Positions 10,419-19,774 of a stretch of 64,000 nucleotides of DNA are shown here, piece by piece (the first letter of the stretch is position 1; each line of letters starts with the position of its first letter). The translations under genes and the position numbers were made by a program. The notes below the pieces were generated by a model. That model worked only from the letters and a program-made list of their open reading frames with translations, made no database searches and was not told the DNA's origin. Source of the stretch: Roseovarius bejariae (GTDB lineage: Bacteria > Pseudomonadota > Alphaproteobacteria > Rhodobacterales > Rhodobacteraceae); NCBI RefSeq assembly GCF_009669325.1, contig NZ_SZWE01000001.1, positions 558,402-622,401 of the forward strand. The letters are read 5' to 3'.

Positions 10419-12023
10419 TTACATCCGGAACACGCCAAACCGCGTGTCTTGAATGGGCGCGTTCAACGCCGCCCGCAGGCTCAGGCTCAGAACCTCGCGG
10501 CTCTTGCGCGGGTCAACGATGCCGTCGTCCCACAGCCGCGCGCTGGCATACAAGGGATGGCTCTGCCGCTCGAACATCTCCACCGTGGGGCGTTTGAACT
10601 CTGCTTCCTCCTCGGCGGACCACGCGCCGCCCTTGCGCTCGATGGCATCTCGCTTGACGGTGGCCAGAACGCCCGCGGCCTGCTCGCCGCCCATCACCGA
10701 AATCCGGCTGTTGGGCCATGTCCACATGAAGCGCGGCTGATAGGCCCGACCGGCCATGCCATAGTTGCCCGCGCCGAAACTGCCGCCCACGACCATCGTG
10801 ACCTTGGGCACATTGGTGGTGGCCACCGCCGTCACCATCTTGGCACCGTGCCGTGCGATCCCCTCGTTCTCATACCGCCGACCCACCATGAATCCGGTGA
10901 TATTCTGCAAGAATACCAAGGGGATATGCCGCTGACTGCACAGTTCCACGAAATGCGCGCCCTTCTGCGCCGCCTCGCTGAACAACACGCCGTTGTTGGC
11001 GATGATCCCCACGGGGCAGCCCTCCACATGGGCGAAACCACAGACCAGCGTTTCACCAAACCGCGCCTTGAACTCGTCAAACCGCGAACCATCCACGACG
11101 CGCGCAATGACCTCTCGAATATCATACGGCGTGCGCAGGTCGGCCGGCACCACACCCAGCAACTCCTCGGGGTCATAGGCCGGGGGCTCGGGGCTCTCGA
11201 ACCGAACACCGGCCACATTGGCGGCCCCAAGGTTGCCCACCGCCCGCCGCGCCAGCGCCAGCGCATGCGCGTCATCCTCGGCCAGGTAATCCGCCACGCC
11301 TGACAGGCGGGTATGCACATCGCCCCCGCCCAGGTCCTCGGCGCTCACCACCTCGCCAGTGGCGGCCTTCACCAAGGGCGGTCCGGCCAAAAAGATCGTC
11401 CCCTGCTCTTTGACGATGATCGTCACATCGCTCATCGCGGGCACATAGGCGCCGCCAGCAGTACACGACCCCATGACAACCGCGATCTGCGGAATGCCCT
11501 TGGCGCTCATCTGCGCCTGATTATAGAAAATTCGCCCGAAATGGTCGCGATCCGGGAAAACCTCGTCCTGGTTGGGCAGGTTTGCCCCGCCGCTATCCAC
11601 CAGATAGACGCAGGGCAAGTGGCATTCCTCGGCGATCTCCTGCGCGCGCAGGTGCTTCTTGACGGTCATCGGGTAATAGGTGCCACCCTTCACCGTGGCG
11701 TCGTTGCACACCACCATCACGTCCCGGCCCTGCACCCGGCCCACACCGGCGATCACCCCGGCACAGGGGGCGGCCCCGTCATACAGCCCATGCGCCGCCG
11801 TGGCGCCGACCTCCAGAAACGGGCTTCCCGGGTCCAAAAGGTTGGCCACCCGCTCGCGCGGCAGCATCTTGCCCCGCCCCACATGCCGCTCGCGCGCGCC
11901 CTCGCCCCCCCCGGCGGCGGCCAAGGCGGCGGCCTCCTCCACAACGCGCAGCGCTTCAAGATGCCCCTCGCGGTTGGCCTTGAACTCATCCGACGCCGGA
12001 ATCGCCTTCGATTGCAGTTTCAT
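10419..12023 (-). CDS. liuB: Methylcrotonyl-CoA carboxylase carboxyltransferase beta subunit
   Basis: This 534-residue crotonase-superfamily carboxyltransferase transfers CO2 from biotin to 3-methylcrotonyl-CoA. The segments [19 protein letters not shown] and [16 protein letters not shown] are characteristic of the methylcrotonyl-type beta subunit and distinguish it from the propionyl-CoA type. The length is normal. It is separated from liuD by the nitronate monooxygenase-like gene. Upstream it faces the divergent ompW gene across a 161-base region with a palindrome and an FnrL-type box, so it may be transcribed from its own promoter there. Confidence 0.94.
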   Translation of the reverse strand: MKLQSKAIPASDEFKANREGHLEALRVVEEAAALAAAGGGEGARERHVGRGKMLPRERVANLLDPGSPFLEVGATAAHGLYDGAAPCAGVIAGVGRVQGRDVMVVCNDATVKGGTYYPMTVKKHLRAQEIAEECHLPCVYLVDSGGANLPNQDEVFPDRDHFGRIFYNQAQMSAKGIPQIAVVMGSCTAGGAYVPAMSDVTIIVKEQGTIFLAGPPLVKAATGEVVSAEDLGGGDVHTRLSGVADYLAEDDAHALALARRAVGNLGAANVAGVRFESPEPPAYDPEELLGVVPADLRTPYDIREVIARVVDGSRFDEFKARFGETLVCGFAHVEGCPVGIIANNGVLFSEAAQKGAHFVELCSQRHIPLVFLQNITGFMVGRRYENEGIARHGAKMVTAVATTNVPKVTMVVGGSFGAGNYGMAGRAYQPRFMWTWPNSRISVMGGEQAAGVLATVKRDAIERKGGAWSAEEEAEFKRPTVEMFERQSHPLYASARLWDDGIVDPRKSREVLSLSLRAALNAPIQDTRFGVFRM

Positions 12024-12075
12024 CCCGTTCCTCGCTTCTCAAGGCCACCTACGGCCCGCCAATCTGTTGTATTTT

Positions 12076-12090
12076 TGCCGCAATGCGGCA
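12076..12090. promoter_or_regulatory. Palindrome TGCCGCA-A-TGCGGCA between liuB and ompW
   Basis: This is a perfect 7-bp inverted repeat with a single central base, preceded by TTTT, in the divergent intergenic region. It is shaped like a repressor operator. TGC/GCA-rich palindromes are typical of PhaR-type regulators in this group, but that assignment is a guess. Confidence 0.4.
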
Positions 12091-12103
12091 CGACCCGCGC
12101 AAC

Positions 12104-12117
12104 TTGACCCAAATCAA
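12104..12117 (+). promoter_or_regulatory. Candidate FnrL/FixK-type box upstream of ompW
   Basis: The sequence TTGAC-CCAA-ATCAA fits the alphaproteobacterial consensus TTGAY-N4-RTCAA in every specified position and extends to CTTGA..TCAAG. Its end is 67 bases before the ompW ATG, a usual distance for activation. FNR control of ompW is known from enterobacteria. Confidence 0.6.
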
Positions 12118-12184
12118 GGCGACTCGTCCGCCCCAAGCGCAGGGTCCGCCGCGAAGGACGCGCACGAATAGAAAGAAAACGACC

Positions 12185-12787
12185 ATGAAAAGACTCACAG
12201 CTCTCACTCTCGCCACAGCCCTCACTGCTGTCGCCGCCCCGGCCCTCGCTCAGGAAAAAGGCGACATGCTTCTCGGCCTCGGCATCGGCTACATCCAGCC
12301 CACCGACAGCTACAGCGGCACCCCTGGCACCCCACTGCGGGTCGATGGCAACGCCCGCCCCACGCTGACGTTTGAGTATTTCATCGCCGACAACATCGGC
12401 ATCGAGGTTCTGGCCGCCACGCCCTTCGAGCACGACATCGAAACACCCGCAGGCGACATCGGCAAAACCAAGCACCTGCCGCCCACGGTTTCGCTGCAAT
12501 ATCACTTCACCAACAATTCCAGCATGACCCCCTTCATAGGGGCCGGTATCAACTACACCACCTTCTGGGATGACCGCCTCAACAGTGGCGCTCCACTGAA
12601 GCTTGATGATAGCTGGGGCTATGCCCTGCACGCCGGGATCGATTTCGCAGTCAGCGAAAAGGCCGCCATCCGGACCGACCTTCGCTACATCGACATCGAA
12701 ACCGACGCAAGTTCGGGCGGGACGGCACTTGGCAAGGTCAAGATCGACCCGGTCGTCTTCGGTGTCTCCTACGTGATGAAATTCTGA
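12185..12787 (+). CDS. ompW: OmpW family outer membrane protein
   Basis: This 200-residue protein has a Sec signal peptide with a cleavage site after ALA (about residue 22). It then shows an eight-stranded beta-barrel pattern with repeated aromatic-flanked strands and the typical C-terminal phenylalanine (YVMKF) recognised by the BAM complex. Segments such as TLTFEYFIADNIGIEV and FIGAGINYTTFW are characteristic of OmpW. The ATG at 12185 gives the signal peptide directly; the frame is open upstream but not plausible. It probably forms a narrow hydrophobic channel in the outer membrane. It is the only plus-strand gene in a stretch of leucine-degradation genes and ends in a strong terminator. 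Confidence 0.92.
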   Translation: MKRLTALTLATALTAVAAPALAQEKGDMLLGLGIGYIQPTDSYSGTPGTPLRVDGNARPTLTFEYFIADNIGIEVLAATPFEHDIETPAGDIGKTKHLPPTVSLQYHFTNNSSMTPFIGAGINYTTFWDDRLNSGAPLKLDDSWGYALHAGIDFAVSEKAAIRTDLRYIDIETDASSGGTALGKVKIDPVVFGVSYVMKF

Positions 12788-12810
12788 TCCACCACTCAGG
12801 ACAGTGATCG

Positions 12811-12840
12811 AAGGGCCAGCCACCGCGCTGGCCCTTTTTT
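12811..12840 (+). terminator. Rho-independent terminator after ompW
   Basis: An AAGGGCCAGC / GCTGGCCCTT stem with a 6-base loop is followed by a run of T. It stands 24 bases after the ompW stop. Confidence 0.85.
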
Positions 12841-12855
12841 CGTGGGCACAGGCGA

Positions 12856-14412
12856 TCATTGCGCCGCCTCCGCCGCTGCGCGGGCCTTCAACTCCTTGCG
12901 GATCACCTTGCCGGTAACCGTCATCGGCAAGGCCTCAAGAAACTCGATCTCTCGCGGGTACGAATACTGCGCCAGCCGCGCCTTGACATAGTCGCGCAAC
13001 GCCCCGGCCAGGTCCTCGCCAGCCTCGAAACCGTCTTTCAAAACCACATAGGCCTTCACCACCTCGGTGCGCAGCGGGTCGGGCTTGCCGACAACCCCCA
13101 CCGTGGCCACGGCCTCATGGGTCAAAAGACAATCCTCGATCTCGGCAGGGCCAATGCGATAGCCCGCAGAGGTGATCACGTCATCCTCGCGCCCGACAAA
13201 GCGCAAATACCCCTGATCCCACTGCCCGCGATCCCCTGTCAGCATCCAGTCACCCCGGAATTTCTCTGCCGTTTCCCCGGGCTTGTTCCAGTACTCCAAC
13301 ATCATGCTGGCCGCGCCCCGGCGAACGGCGATATCGCCCTCGCCTTCCGTGACCGTTCCAGCCTCATCAAGCACCCCGATCTCGAACCCCGGCACCGGCT
13401 TGCCAATGCAGCCCGGGCGCGGCGCGAAGAGGGCATTGCAACTGCTGGCGACCATGTTGCACTCGGTCTGGCCGTAAAACTCGTTGATCGTCAGGCCAAA
13501 AGCCACGCGTCCCCAGTCCAGCATTTCGGCCCCTAAAGGCTCTCCGCCACTGGCCACACTGCGCAGCCCTGCAACCTCCTGATCGGCCGCCTTCAGCATC
13601 CGCAGGGCCGTGGGCGGGAAAAACACGTTGCGCACCGCGCCCTCGCGGACGATCCGGGCGCAGTCCCCGGGGGTGAACTTCGGCAACCGTGCCGCCACCA
13701 CCGGCACGCCCAGCGCCAGCCCCGGCATCAGCACATCGAACAACCCGCCGATCCACGCCCAATCGGCGGGCGTCCAAAGGCAATCACCGTCTTGTCCCAG
13801 AAAATCGTGGCTCATCTCGACACCCGGCAAATGCCCCATCAGCATCCGGTGCCCATGCAGCGCGCCCTTTGGGCTTCCCGTGGTGCCGCTGGTGTAAATC
13901 AAAACCGCCGGGTCTTCCGGCCCGGTCGGGGCAGGATCAAACGGCGCCTCGTCCAACGTCAGGGGCTCGGGTAACAGCGCCCGCGCCTGCATCCCCTCCA
14001 ACATGCCAGCGCCCTCGGCATCGGTGACAACCCAGACCGCGCCAGCATCGCCAACACGGCTTTCCAAGGCATCGTGCCGGAACAGCTTGAACAGCGGGAT
14101 GGAAATCGCCCCCAGCTTCCAGATCGCGATATGCGCCGCCGCGCACCACGCATCCTGTGACCGCAAAACGCCCACCCGATCACCGCGCGTCACACCCCGC
14201 GCCTGCAAACCCCGGGCCAGGCCATCCGCCATCCGGCGCAACCGGCCATAGCTGATTTCCTCGCGCCCCTCGCTCAGGTCAAGGATAGCGGCCCGATCCG
14301 GGGCACGCGCGGCCCAGTCATCACAAACCTGCACAGCCATATTCAGCCGCGCCGGCAACTCCCAGCGGAACCGGGCACAGATCGCGTCATAGCTTTCACC
14401 CCGGCTCAACAT
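12856..14412 (-). CDS. AMP-forming acyl-CoA synthetase
   Basis: This 518-residue ANL-superfamily ligase activates a carboxylic acid to its CoA thioester through an acyl-AMP. The P-loop YTSGTTGSPKGALHGH, the hinge region TGDRGQW, YRIGPAEIEDCLL and the C-terminal catalytic lysine in TGKVIRKEL are all present. It is closest in character to acetyl-CoA-synthetase-like or medium-chain enzymes. Its place with isovaleryl-CoA dehydrogenase and the other leucine genes suggests activation of isovalerate or acetoacetate. Which one cannot be decided from sequence. Confidence 0.9.
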   Translation of the reverse strand: MLSRGESYDAICARFRWELPARLNMAVQVCDDWAARAPDRAAILDLSEGREEISYGRLRRMADGLARGLQARGVTRGDRVGVLRSQDAWCAAAHIAIWKLGAISIPLFKLFRHDALESRVGDAGAVWVVTDAEGAGMLEGMQARALLPEPLTLDEAPFDPAPTGPEDPAVLIYTSGTTGSPKGALHGHRMLMGHLPGVEMSHDFLGQDGDCLWTPADWAWIGGLFDVLMPGLALGVPVVAARLPKFTPGDCARIVREGAVRNVFFPPTALRMLKAADQEVAGLRSVASGGEPLGAEMLDWGRVAFGLTINEFYGQTECNMVASSCNALFAPRPGCIGKPVPGFEIGVLDEAGTVTEGEGDIAVRRGAASMMLEYWNKPGETAEKFRGDWMLTGDRGQWDQGYLRFVGREDDVITSAGYRIGPAEIEDCLLTHEAVATVGVVGKPDPLRTEVVKAYVVLKDGFEAGEDLAGALRDYVKARLAQYSYPREIEFLEALPMTVTGKVIRKELKARAAAEAAQ

Positions 14413-14428
14413 GACCGCCCCGGTGCAA

Positions 14429-14890
14429 CTATTCGTTCAGACGGTAATAAAACTCCACCGCGCGCTCCGCGGCCATATCGCGGTAACAGGTAGCCGCGAA
14501 AATGACCCGGATCGACCCTTCGCGCCACTTGTCGTACACGCGCGCGCATTCCGCTTCCCGGTCCTCGCTCCAGCGTCGTTGATCGGCCAGCAAGCGGTCC
14601 ACGTCGCCGCTTGTCTTTTGCCGTTCCTTCAAACGTGCCAACCATGCATCGAGCAGGTGGTCCCACGCCGCCGTCTCTCGCATGATGCAGTCGGAAATCT
14701 CGATGGTCGTCTTGCCGCCACAGGCGCTTTTGATGATTCCGACACAACCACCAATCACCCGCTCCTGCGGCGCACCCTTGGCGTAATTCCGAACGCACGC
14801 CTCGATCTGCGCGACATCGGCCGCGCCCTCCGCCTCCGCATGGGAGGCCGCGGGCCAGATCGCGGCAAGCAACAGTAGAATCCAGCGCAT
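14429..14890 (-). CDS. LprI/DUF1311-type periplasmic protein
   Basis: The product is 153 residues with a Sec signal peptide (cleavage about residue 20) and six cysteines in the mature part, enough for three disulfides. The segment QRRWSEDREAECARVY matches the core of the LprI-like (DUF1311) domain, members of which include lysozyme inhibitors. The ATG at 14888-14890 has GGAGG 5 nt upstream and yields a clean signal peptide. It sits between isovaleryl-CoA dehydrogenase and the acyl-CoA synthetase on the same strand and is probably cotranscribed, although no link to leucine metabolism is evident. Confidence 0.8.
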   Translation of the reverse strand: MRWILLLLAAIWPAASHAEAEGAADVAQIEACVRNYAKGAPQERVIGGCVGIIKSACGGKTTIEISDCIMRETAAWDHLLDAWLARLKERQKTSGDVDRLLADQRRWSEDREAECARVYDKWREGSIRVIFAATCYRDMAAERAVEFYYRLNE

Positions 14891-14971
14891 GGCGCCCTCC
14901 ATGGCAGCTCGGCACAACACGTGCCAGCCTACCACGGATCGCGCCTGACGCACAGATGCGGCGGGACTGGG

Positions 14972-16135
14972 TCACCCCATGGCCCCCATCAATTCGCGGC
15001 CCACCAACATGCGGCGAATTTCGCTCGTGCCCGCGCCGATCTCCATCAGCTTGGCATCGCGGAAAATCCGTGCCACCGGCGCATCGTTCAGGAACCCGGC
15101 GCCGCCCATGGCCTGCACCGCCTGATGCGCCTGCACCATGGCCTGTTCACTGGCATAAAGACAGCAGGCCGCGGCATCCTGCCGGGTCACGTCGCCCCGG
15201 TCACAGGCCTTGGCCACCTCGTAAACATAGGCCCGCGCGCTGTTCATCGCCGTGTACATATCGGCGATCTTGCCCTGCATAAGCTGGAAATTCCCGATCG
15301 GCTGCCCGAACTGCTTGCGCTCGGCCAGATAGGGCATGATCTCGTCCAGACAGGCTGCCATGATCCCGGTGCCGATCCCGGCCAGAACGACGCGCTCGTA
15401 ATCGAGGCCCGACATCAGAACGCGAACGCCCTTGCCTTCCTCGCCCAGCACATTCTCGAACGGCACTTCCACATCGTCGAAAATCAACTCGGCGGTGTTG
15501 CTGCCCCGCATCCCCAACTTGTCGAAATGCGGACTGGTCGAAAACCCGGTCATCTCCTTCTCGATGATAAAGGCCGTGATCCCCTTGGCCCCGGCCTCCG
15601 GGTCGGTCTTGGCATAAACCACCAGTGTGTCGGCATCCGGCCCGTTGGTGATCCAGTACTTGTTGCCGTTCAGCTTGTAATGATCGTTGCGCTTTTCCGC
15701 GCGCAGCTTCATCGAAACCACGTCGCTCCCCGCGCCCGCTTCGGACATGGCCAAGGCGCCCACATGCTCGCCACTCAGCAGCTTGGGCAGGTACTTGGCC
15801 TTCTGCGCCTCGTTGCCATTCAGCTTGATCTGGTTGACGCAAAGGTTCGAATGCGCCCCGTAAGACAAGGACACACTGGCCGAGGCCCGCGCAATCTCCT
15901 CCACCGCGATGACATGCGCAAGGTATGACATATCCGCGCCGCCATATTCCTCGGGCGTGGTGATCCCCAGAAGGCCCAGCTCCCCCATCTCTTTCCACAA
16001 CTCGTTGGGAAATGCGTTGGACGCGTCGATCCCGGCGGCCATGGGCTTCACCCGCTCCTGCGCCCACCGATGAACCATCTCCCGCAGGGCATTCACGTCC
16101 TCGCCCAGATCATATTGCATCACCGCGTTGAACAT
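14972..16135 (-). CDS. liuA: Isovaleryl-CoA dehydrogenase
   Basis: This 387-residue acyl-CoA dehydrogenase oxidises isovaleryl-CoA to 3-methylcrotonyl-CoA with FAD, passing electrons to electron-transfer flavoprotein. The catalytic base is Glu247 in [11 protein letters not shown], the position specific for isovaleryl-CoA dehydrogenases; most other acyl-CoA dehydrogenases use a C-terminal glutamate. FAD and substrate segments such as [13 protein letters not shown] and [10 protein letters not shown] are present. The ATG at 16133-16135 was chosen over one 15 codons upstream because GGGAGG lies just before it. It is the first gene of the leucine operon, with a palindromic candidate operator 31 bases upstream. 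Confidence 0.95.
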   Translation of the reverse strand: MFNAVMQYDLGEDVNALREMVHRWAQERVKPMAAGIDASNAFPNELWKEMGELGLLGITTPEEYGGADMSYLAHVIAVEEIARASASVSLSYGAHSNLCVNQIKLNGNEAQKAKYLPKLLSGEHVGALAMSEAGAGSDVVSMKLRAEKRNDHYKLNGNKYWITNGPDADTLVVYAKTDPEAGAKGITAFIIEKEMTGFSTSPHFDKLGMRGSNTAELIFDDVEVPFENVLGEEGKGVRVLMSGLDYERVVLAGIGTGIMAACLDEIMPYLAERKQFGQPIGNFQLMQGKIADMYTAMNSARAYVYEVAKACDRGDVTRQDAAACCLYASEQAMVQAHQAVQAMGGAGFLNDAPVARIFRDAKLMEIGAGTSEIRRMLVGRELMGAMG

Positions 16136-16165
16136 CGCGCCTCGCCTCCCGCTTCCGGCATTTAT

Positions 16166-16179
16166 TGAACACTTGTTCA
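16166..16179. promoter_or_regulatory. Palindromic candidate operator upstream of liuA
   Basis: The sequence TGAACA-CT-TGTTCA is a perfect 6-bp inverted repeat with a 2-bp spacer. It is set in an AT-rich stretch (TATAAA on the minus strand) 31-44 bases upstream of the liuA ATG. The size fits a TetR-type repressor site. No regulator gene is adjacent. Confidence 0.5.
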
Positions 16180-16240
16180 TTTATAGCCACAAAGCCCGAG
16201 TCGGGTCAATCCCGGACTCTGCCGGGCCCTGACACATTCA

Positions 16241-16308
16241 CTTTTCCTGAAATATTCCGGGGGAGGCGTTGAAAATCCCATTTTCAACGTCGGGGGCAGC
16301 GCCCCCAA
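16241..16308 (+). repeat. Composite intergenic repeat with two hairpins (copy B)
   Basis: It starts with CTTTTCCTGAAATATTCCGG. Hairpin 1 follows at 16268-16288 (GTTGAAAAT / ATTTTCAAC) and hairpin 2 at 16292-16306 (GGGGGC-AGC-GCCCCC). It ends 4 bases before the stop of the minus-strand aminotransferase gene and may act as its transcription end. Confidence 0.7.
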
Positions 16309-16311
16309 TCC

Positions 16312-17511
16312 CTACGCGCCCTGCCCCTGGTAGACCGCGCCCACCTCGGCCCGGATAATCCGCGCAATCTGTGCGCAATCCTCAAGGCTGAAGGTCAGCG
16401 GCAGGCGCATGTCCAGAATGCCGCGCAAAATCCGGTCGCTCTTGGGCATCCGCTCAGACGGGGCATAGCGCCAACTGTCATAGCGGCTGGTGAACCCCGC
16501 AGGCTCGGCCCCGCCGAACCACTTGAGCTCCACACCCCGTTTCAAACAGCGCGAGACCACCTCGCCAATCGCGCTATCTTCCCAATCCAAAAGCAAAAAC
16601 TGGATCGACGACCCCACGAATGTCTCGCTCTCGGGCCGCTCGACGATCTGCAAGCCGGGCGTCCCGCGCAGCCCCTCCTCGACCACGGCATACCGCGCGT
16701 TCCAGGCCGTGCATTGTGCGTCCAGCTTCGCCAATTGAGGCCGCAGGATCGCCGCGCGCAGATGGTCCATCCGCCCGGACACATTGGGCGTTTCATATTT
16801 CACCCGCTCGAACACCTCGTCCGGCGGAACCGTCCCGTTGCGCCCATAGAGCATGTACGAGCCGGACAGGATCGTGGCCCGCGCCGCGATCTCGTCATCG
16901 TCGGTGACCAGCAACCCGCCCTCGCCCGAGTTCATGTGCTTGTAGGTCTGCGTCGAATAGCACCCCACAACACCCCAACGGCCCGACGGCACGCCCTTCC
17001 ACGCCGCCCCCATCGTATGCGCGCAATCCTCGATCACCACGATTCCGGCGCCATCGCAAATTTCCATCAGGCGCTCCATATCGCACAGATGGCCGCGCAT
17101 GTGGCTCAGCATCAAAACCTTGGCCTCGCCCACCTTGTTACCCAGATCGTCAAGGTCGATGGTCAGGCTTTCGGTCACGCCCACGAAAACGGGAACCGCC
17201 CCGACGCTCGCAATCGCCCCCGGCACCGGGGCCAGCGTGAAGGCATTGGTCAGAACCCTGTCGCCGGGTTTTACGCCCACTGCCCGCAGGGCCGTGGCCA
17301 TGGCATAGCCACCCGACGCGACGGCCAGCGCATATTTTGCGCCGGTGTACTCCGCGAATTCACGTTCCAGCAGCCCGGCTTCGCCCACCTCGTCGCCCAC
17401 AAGGTTATAACGGTGCAACCGCCCGCTGCGCATCACCTCCAGCGCGGCTTCGATCCCCTCGTCGGGGATCGGCTCCTGCTGGGTGAAGTTTCCTTTGAAT
17501 ATCTCGCTCAT
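16312..17511 (-). CDS. DegT/DnrJ/EryC1/StrS-type PLP aminotransferase
   Basis: This 399-residue fold-type I PLP enzyme belongs to the sugar aminotransferase family. The Schiff-base lysine is Lys191 in TQTYKHMNSGEGG. EDCAHTMGAAWKG upstream holds the conserved aspartate, and LAVASGGYAM contacts the cofactor phosphate. The ATG at 17509-17511 was chosen because the longer frame gives an unlikely N-terminus. The family usually sits in LPS, O-antigen or antibiotic-sugar clusters, but no sugar-nucleotide genes flank it here, so its substrate is unknown. The next genes (gph, then divergent glmU) are only loosely connected. Confidence 0.87.
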   Translation of the reverse strand: MSEIFKGNFTQQEPIPDEGIEAALEVMRSGRLHRYNLVGDEVGEAGLLEREFAEYTGAKYALAVASGGYAMATALRAVGVKPGDRVLTNAFTLAPVPGAIASVGAVPVFVGVTESLTIDLDDLGNKVGEAKVLMLSHMRGHLCDMERLMEICDGAGIVVIEDCAHTMGAAWKGVPSGRWGVVGCYSTQTYKHMNSGEGGLLVTDDDEIAARATILSGSYMLYGRNGTVPPDEVFERVKYETPNVSGRMDHLRAAILRPQLAKLDAQCTAWNARYAVVEEGLRGTPGLQIVERPESETFVGSSIQFLLLDWEDSAIGEVVSRCLKRGVELKWFGGAEPAGFTSRYDSWRYAPSERMPKSDRILRGILDMRLPLTFSLEDCAQIARIIRAEVGAVYQGQGA

Positions 17512-17613
17512 AAAGTTGTTTTGCGCCGCCGCGGCGCAACCGTCAAACCTTTTCCCCCTCGCCAAGCGCCTCTTCACGAAAACCGAAAATCCCCTGTATC
17601 CTTTCCAAAAGCC

Positions 17614-18279
17614 TCATCCGATCAAGTCTCGCACTACATCGCTCAATTCACCATAATTCGCGATCATCGCCTCGGGTTTCAGGGCGGCCACGCCCTCGCC
17701 ATCCGGCCCGAAAGTCACCAGAACCGAGGGCACCCCCGCCGCGCGGCTGGTCTCGCGGTCGGTCACCGTATCGCCCACCAGAAGGCTGCGCGCCGGATCG
17801 CCGCCCGCGCGCCGCACCGCCTCGCGCAAGGGCTCGGGGTCGGGCTTGCGCACCGGCAGGGTATCGGCCCCGATCAAGGCGCCGAAGGCGTCCAGCACCC
17901 CCAGCCGCGTCATCAATAGCCGCGCCAGCCCTTCGGGCTTGTTGGTACAGATCGCCACCCGGTAACCGGCCTGCCGCAGGGCCTCCACCGCCTGCATCGC
18001 ACCGGGGTATAGCGCCGTGTGCGTATCGATTGCCCCTTCGTAAGCCTCAAGAAGCAAAGGATAATTCCGGTCCACCTCGGCCTGGTCACCGGCGCGGCCC
18101 AACCGCTCCATCCCCAGCGCCAGCATGGCCCGCCCGCCGCGAAAGGCCGTGGCGGCATCGCGCACCGGGTCCAACAGATCGCCCGCGCCCATGCCCCGGA
18201 AACAGGTATTCGCCGCCGCGATCAAATCGCCGCTGGTATCGGCCAATGTCCCGTCCAGATCGAAAACAACCGTCCGCAT
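17614..18279 (-). CDS. gph: Phosphoglycolate phosphatase (HAD superfamily)
   Basis: This 221-residue HAD hydrolase probably removes phosphate from 2-phosphoglycolate. The motifs are in order: DLDGTLADT near the N-terminus (nucleophile Asp), CTNKPEG with motif II, and KPDPEPL and GDTVTDRETSRAAG for motifs III/IV. The cap domain lies between. The ATG at 18277-18279 places the DxDGT motif at residue 7 as usual and has GGGAG upstream; the long upstream extension of the frame was rejected. It is divergent from glmU across 139 bases. Other HAD phosphatases look similar, so substrate specificity is likely but not certain. Confidence 0.85.
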   Translation of the reverse strand: MRTVVFDLDGTLADTSGDLIAAANTCFRGMGAGDLLDPVRDAATAFRGGRAMLALGMERLGRAGDQAEVDRNYPLLLEAYEGAIDTHTALYPGAMQAVEALRQAGYRVAICTNKPEGLARLLMTRLGVLDAFGALIGADTLPVRKPDPEPLREAVRRAGGDPARSLLVGDTVTDRETSRAAGVPSVLVTFGPDGEGVAALKPEAMIANYGELSDVVRDLIG

Positions 18280-18418
18280 GTTCTCACTCTCCCGCCTCAA
18301 ACGGGCGTTTTTCCGCCCATCCCTGTCACAAACCGAAATCTGGTTTGATCCATTGCCACCTTGCACAGCATGGGCAACCCGATAAAACGGGCGGAACAGG
18401 AATACAAAGAGAAACCGT

Positions 18419-19774
18419 ATGAGCACAGCACTGATCCTCCTTGCCGCCGGGCAAGGCTCCCGCATGAAATCCGACCTGCCCAAGGTCCTGCATCAGGTGG
18501 CGGGCGCGCCCCTGCTGGTTCATGCGATGAAGGCGGGGGCGGTGCTCGACCCTGACCATACGGTCGTGGTCGCGGGTCACGGGGCCGAGGCGGTCAGCAA
18601 AGCCGCCCAAGCTCATGACGAGACCGCGCAAATCGCCATCCAGTCCGAGCAGAAAGGCACCGCCCATGCCGTGGCCCAGGCCGCGCCGCTTCTGAACGGC
18701 TATGAGGGCGACGCCATCGTGCTCTATGGCGACACCCCCTTTATCCGCCCCGAAACCCTGGCCCGCATGGCCGAGGCCCGCAAGGCCCATGACGTTGTGG
18801 TTCTGGGGTTCGAGGCCGCCGATCCCGGCCGCTATGGCCGCCTGAAGATGTCCGGCGATGCGTTGCAGGCCATTGTCGAATTCAAGGATGCCGACGAGGA
18901 TGAGCGCGCCATAACCTTCTGCAATTCCGGGGTGATCTGCGCCGCGGCTCCCCTGCTGTTCGACCTGATCTCGAAGGTCGGCAACGACAATGCCAGTGGC
19001 GAATATTATCTGACCGACATCGTGGGCCTCGCCCGGTCACAGGGCCTCTCGGCTACCGCCATCGCCTGCGACGAGGCCGAGACGATGGGTGTCAACTCGC
19101 GCACCGATCTGGCCCGCGCCGAAGCCGCCTTTCAGGCCCGCGCCCGCGCCGCGGCGCTGGACAACGGCGTCACCCTCACCTGCCCCGAGACCGTGCATTT
19201 CGCCCATGACACCCACGTCGGCCGCGACACGGTGATCGAACAAAACGTCGTCTTCGGCCCCGGCGTCACCATCGAATCCGGCGCGCATATCCGCGCCTTT
19301 TCGCATCTTGAGGGCTGCCACGTGGCGCGCGGCGCCACTGTCGGGCCCTACGCCCGCCTGCGCCCGGGCACCGAACTGGCCGAAAACACCCGCATCGGCA
19401 ATTTCGTGGAAACCAAGAACGCGATCATCGACACCGGCGCCAAGGTCAACCACCTCAGCTATATCGGTGACGCCCACCTGGGCGAGGAAACCAATGTCGG
19501 CGCGGGCACCATCACCTGCAATTACGACGGCGTGATGAAGCACCAGACCGAGGTGGGCAAGCGCGTCTTCATCGGCTCCAGCACCATGCTGGTGGCCCCT
19601 GTGAAAGTGGGCGACGAGGCCATGACCGCCTCTGGCTCCGTCATTACAAAAGACGTGGCCGAAGGGGCCCTTGCCATTGCCCGGGGCCCTCAGGTCGAGA
19701 AACCCGGGATGGCGCGAAAATTGTTCGAAATCTTAAAATCCAATAAAGCAAAAAGAGATAAAGGGGTAAAATAA
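18419..19774 (+). CDS. glmU: Bifunctional GlmU (GlcNAc-1-P uridyltransferase / GlcN-1-P acetyltransferase)
   Basis: This 451-residue enzyme makes UDP-GlcNAc for peptidoglycan and lipid A. The N-terminal pyrophosphorylase domain starts with LAAGQGSRMKSDLPKVLH. The C-terminal left-handed beta-helix (about 250-440) shows isoleucine-patch hexapeptide repeats and the acetyltransferase segment GPYARLRPG. The stop overlaps the start of glmS by one base (TAATG), so both enzymes of the pathway are made together. Confidence 0.97.
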   Translation: MSTALILLAAGQGSRMKSDLPKVLHQVAGAPLLVHAMKAGAVLDPDHTVVVAGHGAEAVSKAAQAHDETAQIAIQSEQKGTAHAVAQAAPLLNGYEGDAIVLYGDTPFIRPETLARMAEARKAHDVVVLGFEAADPGRYGRLKMSGDALQAIVEFKDADEDERAITFCNSGVICAAAPLLFDLISKVGNDNASGEYYLTDIVGLARSQGLSATAIACDEAETMGVNSRTDLARAEAAFQARARAAALDNGVTLTCPETVHFAHDTHVGRDTVIEQNVVFGPGVTIESGAHIRAFSHLEGCHVARGATVGPYARLRPGTELAENTRIGNFVETKNAIIDTGAKVNHLSYIGDAHLGEETNVGAGTITCNYDGVMKHQTEVGKRVFIGSSTMLVAPVKVGDEAMTASGSVITKDVAEGALAIARGPQVEKPGMARKLFEILKSNKAKRDKGVK

